A DNA stretch of 64,000 nt from Quercus robur (taxonomy: Eukaryota > Streptophyta > Magnoliopsida > Fagales > Fagaceae): positions 13,175,974-13,239,973 of the forward strand of contig NC_065536.1 in assembly GCF_932294415.1 (NCBI RefSeq), written 5' to 3'. The first letter of the stretch is position 1. Every line of letters begins with the position of its first letter. Shown in pieces: positions 1 through 10,900 of this stretch. The position numbers and the translations under genes were made by a program. The notes under the pieces are model-generated. The model did no database searches and had not been told where the DNA came from. It was given only the letters and a program-made list of their open reading frames with translations.

Positions 1-11
1 CATCTTTTTTT

Positions 12-14
<3 letters not shown>

Positions 15-53
<39 letters not shown>
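15..53. repeat. (AG)n microsatellite
   Basis: About 19 uninterrupted AG units. No gene is recognisable next to it. Similar GA/CT tracts recur at 7166-7197, 24637-24665, 25924-25954 and 40972-41008. Confidence 0.95.
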
Positions 54-57
<4 letters not shown>

Positions 58-3000
58 AAGGAAATGGATCTGTAAGGCTGGAACTGTAAGCTGAGAATAG
101 TGAGAATTAACTAAGGGGTGCTATAAAAGAGAGTCTGAGAGTTCAAAGGCGCTTGGTGAGCATTAAACACTTATCTTTAAGCTTTGTCTCTGTGTTTCAT
201 GCCAGTCTGTTGTTTTTTGAACTTAAAATATTTTAACAAGCACAAAAGGCGGTTGCTCGAGATACAAGAAATATCTTATAGTATATATAAACAACTGGAA
301 GTGGCTTGTCTAGACATTGCTTTTTGGGTAAAAGTGCTTAACAGCCTAACTTGGCAATATGTAAAGACATAATTACATTTATGGTCCTGCTTGAGACTAG
401 TTTATTTTAATGAAATCAAAAAATTCTTGTTGTAAATCCGATACATAAAAATAAAAATTAGTTAAAATAATATAGTAAAACAGTATCAAAAAAAATGTAA
501 TAGAATCTATAAATAATAATAAAAATAAATTGAATAATAAAATAAATTAGCAAAAATTATTTTTACCAAAAGTACACTATAAATCAATTTATCACTAGCC
601 AAGAGGCTCCACAGCACAAGCTTGACGTCTACCCCATTTTCCATGGGCTTCATTTGCATATGGGCTTATTAACTTTTAAGCTGGATCCAATCTTAAAAAA
701 AAAAATTTGAGGTTAAAATTGTAAATTTAATCTGTTTCCCAATTTTTAACTTAAACATGTCAGTTTCGTCTCTCAATTTTTAAGATATATTAATTGCGAT
801 ATCAATTTTTAAATGCACACTTCGTAACCATGTTTATTAATGTCATTGTTAGATAATCTCGTTTGACGGAGAAGAGATTTGAACGCAGAAATCGATTTGA
901 TTTTAAAAGCTTAATAGTTGAAGGACCAAGCTCAACTTTGTCCAAATTATTAAAAGACCAAATTAGTAATTTAAAGCAAAAAAGTTGATTTATAAGAAAG
1001 CATGGTATCTGTAAACCTATGTACCTAGCTAGTAAAGTTTCTTAATTTTGTACTAAACAGTATAAATCAAATCCATAGAAAATGAGTTAATCAAATCACA
1101 TCAAAATCTCATTGCAAGAATGAGGCTGTGATAGAGGAACAGAGTTACAGATTGCTTATCAAAAAGAGTTACACACTGTTTAAACAATCATTGAACAGAA
1201 ATGAAAATAAAATAAACATTTTTTTTTAGATTTACTTATTTTGTTGAAAATATTGTAAATAAATGTAATAATTAATTGAAATAATACAATAGGATTCATA
1301 AATAATATTAAAAAATATAACGAAAATTATAAATAATAACAAAAATAAACTAAATAATAAAATAAATTGATAAAAATAATTTTTGCCATATACAAACTAA
1401 ATCATGAGTTGTATTGTATATCTGCTGTGAGACCCCTCCACTCCACCACAATAATTAACTGCTGTGACGTTCATCAAGCACATGAGTTGTATCGGACTTT
1501 TTTTATTTTATTTTTTAGCTAAAACAGAAACCTTGGCCTTTTTTGAGTTTTTTTTTCACAGTATTGAAATACCATGGTCGCATCATTGCTGCAATGATTG
1601 TACTCTACTCGGTTTGTGTGTGTGTGATCATCTTACACAAAGATTGCATTTATATTTTAACATTATAGGAAACATGCACTATCGATCTTGTTTCCACTTT
1701 TCTATTAAAAATACTCCTTTTAGATCAAAGCCACTTATATTGTGAAGCAGCTTTTTGGAGGTATGGTATGGATGCAAACTTGACTATATTGGGAGATTGT
1801 GGATAATTGTTATAATGGAAAACAGGTTGATAGTGATATGAATTTGAGAAGAATACTGTGATTTTGTTTAAATGCCCATTATTCCATATCTTAGTTTTTA
1901 TGCTCAAGTGGTCCTTTTGTTTTTATAGCACCAACTTGACCCTTAAATACTTGCCCTTGACCAATCATTTACTCCCTCTCTAGGCATAAAGAGAGTGATT
2001 TAGGACCACACACTATTTTACAATTTTTTATTACAATTTTAACATGAGAGATTATGAGTAATTATCTATTACTTATATATGAATCTATTATTTTTTCTTC
2101 ACGACACACTTTTTCACATTACAATTGTGGCAAATAAATTGTAATATAAATTATAGTCCTAGATTTTATCTAGCAATAATAAATATTTTTAACTATCTAG
2201 GCCATGGTAGATAACAAAGTTAGGTTATTTTCTAAAGTACTCTCTCTCTCTCTCTCGAAGCATAGTCCAAACAAATATCTCAAGGCAGGCAAAATTGTCA
2301 TTTCAGAGACAGTGAGATATTTTTTGTTTATTTATTTACTATTATCATTACAGTACGGACACCCAGCATCTTAAAACTATTCCAAATGGATCTTATATAG
2401 ACATGCACTAGAGTCAAAAACACACAGAATTAAAAAGTGTTTGGACCCTTCTTTTGCAACCAAATTATTATTGTTATTTCTTCTTCTTAAAAGCCTCGCC
2501 AGTGAAGGAAATGCTGTCATTAAACCCTTCCTTTGCCTGTAAAAGATGCTTGGATGGTGACAAAAAAGACCCCCCCTCTACAGGGCACAACCCCTAAAAA
2601 AAATCTATCATGCTTATGTGCTTTATTGTGTTTATGCATGGGTTTGCTCAGAAATTGGCTTTTGCTATCCCCAAACATTGACAAATCAACTTCTTTATTC
2701 ATTTGCATTTGTTGGAATTATAAGTAAATAGTTATATTGAACTCTTTAATGGTTCAAATTTTGAGGGCTAAAATCCAATTCTTTGGCAGCCATTTTAAAT
2801 TCATCGAACATTCGAATCCTTTAAAGGCAATCTCTAGTGGAGTGATTGTATATTTCTGACCCTTCTTTACAGAAAGCTCACCATTAAAACATGCCCTTTT
2901 TGAATTCAAACCAAACCACTTTCATGGTGTTAGAGCTCAAAATGAAGTTTAAGATTTGGATTTATGTTAATCAATGCCTAACTTGGTACAACTAGTCCTC

Positions 3001-4437
3001 AACACAACACAAGATGTCAAGAACTGTAACTATTTTCATGTAGTATATATATCTAGAGCTACAATTAAGGTAGAGATATTTGCCATTGGGATTGTTGATT
3101 AAGTCTGATGATGATTTTACCTGATGTCAGACAGTCAGAGTCAAAGTTTCTAAGGAATATTATCTGCATGGGAATGAAGACACGGTAAATTTTGTCACAG
3201 TTAAAGCAGAATTGCATGCCGAAAAAGGATAAATAAAACACTCTGGATAAAACAGAACAATAAAAGTAGATGTAAATTGTTGTCTTCACTCTCTTGAGCA
3301 CAAACATATAATTTTAGTCCGTAGAAATTTATGCACAAACCTCGGAGGAAGATTCAGATGATATATATATATATATATATGGGATTTACTATATATTATT
3401 CTTCATGAGAATCACGTGCATAAGCATGCATTTTTTTACAGATTTACTAATTTATTTCTTTGTCCAAAGCTAGTTAAAGTATAGTTACATCTTAAAAAAA
3501 AAAAAATTAAAAATTAAAAATTGTACATAAGCATTTTTTTTATTAAAAAAAAAAAATCGCATTTGCTAAATTTTTTTGTTAAAAGTATGTTGAAGTATAT
3601 TTGTACTTTTAAAAAGTATTAAAAACAATTAAAGATTTAAAAAAATGTAAATAAAAAAAATAAAAACCTAATCTCAAGCACACACTAAATTAAAGTATAA
3701 ACTTCAGTAATAAGTCATAACCCATGTCCTAACTTCTAAGATTTTTTTTTTCATGAGAAGTGTTATTTACACCTCATTAGTAGTTGCTTCTACACTACCC
3801 TTTTCTCAAACTACTCAACCTATGAAAAAGGACGACATAGAATTCTAAAAAAATATTAGTTGCTTATACACTACCTTTACTTATTCAGGCTACTCAACCT
3901 GCAGTGAAAAAGAAAAGATAAGGAAGCAACCCAACCAATTAATAGTTTGGAAATGACACTACAACACCACTATTTGTTGTTGTTGTTGGTGGTGGTGTTG
4001 TTTTCAGCATTGTTGTCGTATGTGATTGTGAAAGTAGGGGCTGAAGAAGAGGAATGGTAGAGAAAATATGATAATAATAAATATAAGATCTAATGCTTTG
4101 CTTGCTGCTGCTGCGCTACTATTGACTGTCCCCTATGGCTCTTCTTGACTGTCAGTTGTACCTTCTTCAGCCCCACCTCATGATCATGATCATGCAAAGC
4201 AACAAGCAAATATTAATTGCTTATTAGGTACATTTTGTTCACACATGTGCAGGTGCATGCGCAATTTCACTTGTACTTTGCCATGTGCCTCAGTGTCTAC
4301 TTACTCTTTATTTTACATTGATATGATCTAACTAAGTTCATCTTGCTCTTAAAAGACTCCTTCACATGTACATAACAAAAATAAATTGAAATGAGATTTC
4401 CTTTTTTTTTTTTTTTTTTGTTAATAATATTAGATAT
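54..4437. other. intergenic, AT-rich, no gene seen
   Basis: No convincing exon on either strand; the short open frames here lack family signatures or splice context. Two AT-rich stretches, about 425-595 and 1235-1410, resemble one another (both carry AATAATAAAATAAATT followed by AAAATTATTTTT- or AAAATAATTTTTG-like sequence). They are probably two copies of one dispersed repeat about 0.8 kb apart, but I could not define ends. A (TA)n tract lies at about 3360-3380. Confidence 0.6.
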
Positions 4438-4445
4438 TTACATAA

Positions 4446-4615
4446 AGAGAAATGTTACGTCCACAATATTTTCCCAATAAATCTTAGTTGGTAGGTTGTT
4501 ACGAGTTTTTAATTTGAATCTACCATTGAAATTACTTCGTTACCCACTAGAAATAGTAAGTAACAACTTGCTAATTAGGATTTGTTGTAAAAATATTGTG
4601 GACATAACATTTCTA
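4446..4615. mobile_element. 170-bp MITE, hAT type (8-bp TSD)
   Basis: The ends form inverted repeats: the left reads AGAAATGTTACGTCCACAAT from 4448 and the right is its near-perfect reverse complement ending at 4614. The element is flanked by an exact 8-bp direct repeat TTACATAA (4438-4445 and 4616-4623). Eight-base TSDs are typical of hAT transposons. No coding capacity, so this is a non-autonomous copy. Confidence 0.75.
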
Positions 4616-4623
4616 TTACATAA

Positions 4624-5640
4624 AAAATAGTATAAGAATAAAAGGATAGGGAGTGTTCACAAGACAATTAGGTTTAGGTTTAAGCCGATTCATCTTTTGG
4701 GTTTAAAAATAGTACACAAAGTGAAATAGCGGCAACATGGAAAGCTAGTAGTGGCAAAAGCTCAATAGTCAAGTTTCAATATGGAAAATCTGATACTCGA
4801 CCCAATAAAATCAGGTGTTATTTGTTTTGATTCGTTACTAACCAGCACAAATGTCAAAATCGATTGAACCTATCGACTATGGTTAAACGGGTGAGTTGGG
4901 TCCTTTAGGCGTTTACTCACACCTCTAAGTAGAATCAATGTGGTTCAGCCATAAAACATATGTCCACAATTCCAAAAATCAAAAAACTAAATCCTTTGTT
5001 TACTTAGTTAATGACATGTTAGAATGGATGCTATATTTGGAGAGGACAAGGTTTGTCTCCGACTACAAATTAATTTCACATTTTGGATTAGTATTACAAA
5101 TTGATAATATTGATTTATTCAAATCTAGAAATTACTCATGTTAATATGGAAAGTGATTACTTTCCATTATTCTCTCTCAAGATATGTACGAAATCTTTGA
5201 TGAAGAGCACGACTTCATTTCAAATTCAAAACATTAAAAAAATTGTCCTCCTAACAATTACAACAACGCCTTTACAATAGCAATCCCTCAATGAAAAATC
5301 CACAGAATTACTTCCCTCAAGATGTCACTATAGCAATAGTGCAATGAACTCTTTTGTTAAGACGCAAGACTTAATGAGCATTAAAATTTCCATTGAATAT
5401 ATGAAAAATAAAATAAGGATGTAGATAATGAAAAGGATCAATAGTGCAATCCATGTTTTACTAATATTAATATTACTTTCCATCAAATAAAAGGATCAAT
5501 GTAAGGTAGCTCCTTCATAGTTTTTAATACTAACATTTTCTCTAGTTTCCAAATTCATGGCCTAGTTCTTAAGGTCTTCACATGGATTGGTCTTGGGTGG
5601 TTTAAGCGGTGCTAAGGTCATGTTAGGTCTTAACCCACTT
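4624..5640. other. intergenic, no gene seen
   Basis: AT-rich sequence with degenerate GGGT/ACCC motifs around 4670-4925 (for example GGTTAAACGGGTGAGTTGGG), a common look for old plant repeats. The 68-residue frame at 4938-5144 shows no family features and is not supported as a gene. Confidence 0.5.
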
Positions 5641-5689
5641 AAGGGAAAAATTATCTTATGTGTCTGTCTTATGGAGCGTGCCTCTCACA

Positions 5690-6030
5690 GACATGTGACA
5701 TGTTCATAGGTGGCATGTTCCATAGGACAAATACACAAGATTCTAGCTCCATTTGAGGGGGCACCATATGCTTGTGAGAGGTACGCTCCATGTGACAGAC
5801 ACACAAGATATCAGCTCCATTTGAGGGAGCACTCACATGTCTGTGGAAGGTATGCTCCATAATACGGACACACAAGATACCAACTTTACTTGAGGGAACA
5901 CCCACATACTTGTGAGAGGTACACTCCATAAGACGGATACACAAATATCAACTCCACTTGAAGGGCACCCACACGTTTGTGAGAGACCCACTCCATAGGA
6001 CGGGTACCCAAGATACCAACTCCACATGAG
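5690..6030. repeat. 68-bp minisatellite, about 5 units
   Basis: A tandem array anchored by the motif ACACAAGATAYCARCTCC, whose copies begin near 5733, 5801, 5870, 5939 and 6006, giving periods of 67-69 bp. Each unit also holds GAGAGGTACGCTCCAT-like and TTGAGGGRGCACCCACAT-like parts. The Cys/His-rich minus-strand reading frames across it are by-products of the repeat and are not called as genes. Confidence 0.85.
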
Positions 6031-6756
6031 AAGCCTTTTACAGCTCCCTCATTCATTCAAGCCCGTGAAACATTGATTTCAGACACAGGTTACTTACTAG
6101 GCTCACGCTCATGTAGGGTCACCACTGCTAGTCCCCTCTCACTCTTCTTTATTAAGGAGAAAAGACAAGAGTGAAAGACAAAATATGCTGAAAATTTTCA
6201 ACAAGTGTAAAAGACAAAATATGCTGAAAATTTTCATTCTCTTCTATACATTAGTTTAGAATCAATGAGGTAAAAATAAAATACAGGAGGGTCACAACAA
6301 TCGTGGAGTGACTGGAGTGAGATGTAAAATAATGTTTTATTATTGTCTGTCAAAGAGTTGCTGCATATTGAAGTCTGAAAATTGGGTGGTGACTTTTGTT
6401 CACAAATCACAGGCACAGGCACAGGCACAGCTGGTCTTAAAGGACTGAACGAGCTCAGTTGGGTCCCCCCTCAAAGGGTCATGTATCCTCTAAATTGAGG
6501 GACAATCACACAAAGGCTGAAGGACCAGTCTTTCATAAACTAAACTTGGTCAAGCAAAGATAAGAGTTGGGACCCCAACATTAAGGTCAGGGAGACCCTA
6601 GCTGCTATTATAATAAGCTCAGGACACAGGCTCCTTTATGTTGGATGGGATGGTTGTTGGTGACAGCTAAAGTGAATTATTAGATTGTTAATGTTAGGGG
6701 ACAAAAAATGGTCCAACCTTGTTAGCATACACTGCTACTACCATGAAGCCTATTGC

Positions 6757-6789
<33 letters not shown>

Positions 6790-7164
6790 TTTTTTTTTTT
6801 CTATTCATTTTTCTATTTGTTTTTCATTGAGTTGGACTGGCAATCTTCCTCGTAGCAGTGAAAGTGAGCTAGATAATCACCATGCCAATAAAAAAAATGC
6901 TGGTACTACAGTAGTAACATGAAAATCGAGGTGATTACTTTTCATCTGTAAAGAACTAACTCAGCAAGATTCAAATCCTCAGCAATAAGTATAGTCAGTG
7001 ATTCTTTTGCACTTTTGGACACTATATAAGACTGGAGACCACGCTTTTGTTCCCTTTTCCCATGGCACCCACAATTTTCACATCCACTTTTGGACATTCC
7101 AAGCCACTTTTCCCCGTTACTTGTGTAGCAAATATTCCCTCCCGGCCTCCCCCTTAACAAGCTC

Positions 7165-7201
<37 letters not shown>

Positions 7202-7263
7202 CGTGATTCATGATATAGTTTAATTAGTGTAGTTAAGGATATTAGCTTTATTATTTGTGAGGT
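6031..7263. other. intergenic with short repeats
   Basis: Contains a (TA)n/poly(T) tract at about 6769-6800 and a (GA)n tract at 7166-7197. A TATA-like CTATATAAG at about 7020 precedes an ATG (7062) opening only a 31-codon frame, so no gene is called. The rest shows nothing recognisable. Confidence 0.5.
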
Positions 7264-7612
7264 TATTTATAACCATCCATCCTAACAATAGGCATTTGTA
7301 ATATGCAGAAATTACGAAATTTTATAATCAACATCCTATTTCAAGGTTAAGTTGCAATATCCACTCCATCATCCAAATTGGAAATGAGTTACATTTGTAA
7401 ATAAAATATTATCTAATTAAGGTACTAATTACAAAATTATGCACATTACAAATATCCTAAAAGTTTAGGATGGATAACCATCCACTAATCTATTAATTTA
7501 TGGATTGATTTCGATGGTACAGTGTGAATTGCAAATTAATTTTGAATTAGGATGTTGATTGCAGAATTTTATCGTTTAGATACACAATGCAAACATCCCC
7601 AATTGTTAAAGT
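7264..7612. mobile_element. degenerate inverted-repeat element (MITE-like)
   Basis: The left part, about 7268-7380 (CCATCCATCCTAA, then ATTTGTAATATGCA, then ATAATCAACATCCTA), reappears reverse-complemented twice: at about 7425-7480 (AGGATGGATAACCATCC preceded by a TGCACATTACAAAT-type stretch) and at about 7535-7610 (TAGGATGTTGATTGC). Ends and TSD could not be fixed. An old foldback-type element is the simplest reading. Confidence 0.4.
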
Positions 7613-7947
7613 TGAATAATTGTAATTAACTCTTATTATTATTACATGATGAAAATTTCCTCCTAATTACCCTAAACAAAAATACATATTAAAGATAAAA
7701 TCTTCCCTAAACAAAATGCAATTTAAACAGAAAGGTGTAAACTTTTCCTGCTATTAGAATAAAAAACCTCTGTAAAAGGGTAGTAAAAGAAAGATTTCTT
7801 TTTATTTTTCTTTTTTCTGGTATGTAACTCACCCAATGTTAAAAAAACTGTATCAGATTTTCAAAGAGATAAACCAAGGAAAGATTCTGTAAATTCCATA
7901 CAGAGAGAACTTGATCTCCAACTATGGACAACTTCTTACATGAGCAG

Positions 7948-10900
7948 TTATAGCTGTTTACCAAATTGGGACTGTTCTTCAAAAGCTGTATGAGTGATAA
8001 CAACCCATGAGTCCTGTGGATTTTTCACCAGTGCAAAGAAATTGGTAATTTCCTATCTTAGGATGATGCTGAAAAGTGAAAACAGAAATAACATTACATG
8101 AGGCAAAGATATTTCTTGGGTAAAAAAGAGAAAACTAGAACATGTGAAAGGTGATTTTTTTTAACTTTTAAAGAAGAGGGGGGGGGGGGGGGGTGAACAG
8201 AGAAGAATATTAAAGACAGGTCATCAAAATCCAATATAAACAAATACATTTCTGAATTCTTACCTTTACTAATTTCATTTTTTTTGCTCCTGGGCTGGCC
8301 ACTTACACTGAAAATGCAAAAACTACTGTTCAACATTGGAAGAGAGAGAAATTCAAACCAAAACAAAACCAAGTGGAGCTATTTGCAACAAAACTAAACT
8401 CAAGCAGCTTAACTTTGGAAAATTATCATAGAACAGTTCTAATGAAATATTAGATACTAAAGAAAGATCATTATAGTTTTTTCCTTTAATTATTTTCCAC
8501 CTTTAAGTCTTGCATCAGAAAATATTCCCTAGTAAAAAATAAAAAACCTCAGCCAACTTATTGAACAAGCTGGTTTAAGGACTACAGGAACATATTCCAG
8601 ATTACATCACGTTCTGTGCAAAGCATGAAAGCAAAGTCCCAAAAAATAATAATTACATTTGCCTAGTACATGCTTGGATGCTCCTTTCCATGACATAATT
8701 TGTATTGCAATTAAGACGGCCATGACTGGAATAATGTTTATCAGATCTACACAAGATTTTCTTGATTTCCATTCACATATCACCTACTATTGTCCTTTCC
8801 CTGGTATTGTCAATAACTAGGATGCACAAGATGTACTAGTAGGGCAACTGAAGGCCCAATTGAGTTTCTGGACCAGACACCTGTATCTCAATAAGCAGCT
8901 GCTACTACAGCAAGCATTTTCACACCAGACAGACCCAGTTGGTTAAATCATCAACAGACTAAGTGATGGGTTGCTTCAATTAAACCAATTCCAAGACTGA
9001 ACCTTAAACTATCTGAGATGTTCTTGAAATTTATCACTTCAACAACCAAGTACTTACTTTTCATAAGTAAAAAGGTTACATTAATAACAAAAAATCGAGT
9101 CACCCAAGTATACAGGAAGTATACGACCGGGGACCATACAATCAAACATTGAAATTACATAGATCTATCAAATCGGAAATCAAACAAAGAGAATGACTCC
9201 ATAAAATAGACATCCAATCCAACAAAGTTCAAAAAAAAAAAATAATAATAATAATAATAATAATAATCAGGAATAGTTCTCTCTGTAGTTATTCACTTAT
9301 TCCCCTCTCTCTAGAGACACCACATCAAGCAATGGGGGTAGCCATCCCCATTCCTATGACGCCCAACTTTGACAACCAAGTACTTTTTTTGACCTTGCCC
9401 ATAATTGCCAACTGATAGCACTACTGATATCCTTTACAGCATCATCTAGGACCTAGACTAGTTCTTAGATAAAATAGTTTGCATTATTACCAGTATGCAT
9501 TAAATTCTTAACTGATTTTTCACAAAAAAGACCCATCTAGTCAGCTGTACAGTCTACCCAATGGTCAGATCCTTCATTGGATTCTTGCATTCCTATCTAA
9601 GTAGTTCATGGACCAACAGAACATAGACATCAAGGAATCCAAGAAATACATGGACCAACCATTCATCTTTACTTCTACCTAAAAGAAAAAGAAGCTATTC
9701 TCTGATTTTGCAGGGCCAACAAAGAGAAGCATACTCATCACCAATTAAAAACAGGTCAAAGAGCCCACCACACTGGCCCAATTAGAAACCATACTGAATA
9801 GTGAATAGCATATTATTTACCATAGCTAATCACCTTTTCTCCAGGAATTTTATTTCAAAAAAGGAAGAATGAAAAAAAATGGCAGTCATCATTTATATGT
9901 GTATGACGAACCCTTTACCAATACCTTATATTTACTCTCACTTGAAAATGGCCCTCATTATTCTTCTCCAGGACAGCTTGAGTTATCTGAGCATGAGGAA
10001 ACATGGTTGGCAAAGGCTGATTAGGTTGCACAGCAGTTGAGAGAGGTGGCAAGCCATGTTTCCTCAAAGATAACAAGTGGGAAGATGTCTTCTAAGAAGC
10101 CTAAATCAATGCCAGTTCCTGAAGGCTGATAGAAATTTCAGCTTAGAGCTTTCTGGAAAGGGATTTTCCTATGCATATATATTTCAAGGTATACTGAAGT
10201 GAACGTGCAGTTGGCCAATTCAGTGGCAAAGTAAAAATATGGTGATACTGCCATCAAAAGCAAGGGGGAAGGAGGAATGAAAAAAATGTCAGTCATCATT
10301 TATGTAAGTATGATGAACTCAAAGATCCCAGATGTAAATAAATGAGGAAAAGAAATATAACAAGAAATCAACAAAACTCAAAATTTAAGTCAATACACTG
10401 CAGTTAAATTGTCCAGCTTAGAGCTTTCTGGAAAGGGATTTTCCTATGCATATATATTTCAAGGTATACTGAAGTGAACGTGCAGTTGGCCAATTCAGTG
10501 GCAAAGTAAAAATATGGTGATACTGCCATCAAAAGCAAGGGGGAAGGAGGAATGAAAAAAATGTCAGTCATCATTTATATAAGTATGATGAACTAAAAGA
10601 TCCCAGATGTAAATAAATGAGGAAAAGAAATATAACAAGAAATCAACAAAACTCAAAATTTAAGTCAATACACTGCAGTTAAATTGTCCAGCCACAACTA
10701 AAAAAATGAATGTATATTTGTTTGGAGTCTTCAAAAGTTCAATTATTCTTCAAACTAACCAACTTCTATCAAGATAGCGATTGACAGCAGGAAGCAAATA
10801 TGCAGTTAAAGTTCATACCCAACAATTTAAATTTCAAAAATCAACTCAAATTACTCACTTGTAGCCCCAAAAAATTTACATATATATCATTCTTTCAAAC

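Noticed and set aside
2520-2727. Overlapping 62-64-codon frames on both strands
   Set aside because: No splice partners, no domain, and open on both strands by composition.
4080-4200. Possible microRNA hairpin (GCTTTGCTTGC ... GCAAAGCAACAAGC)
   Set aside because: Pairing is short and interrupted, and no known plant microRNA sequence is present.
5669-6027. Cys/His-rich frames resembling a small secreted protein
   Set aside because: They follow the 68-bp minisatellite and are open in more than one frame.
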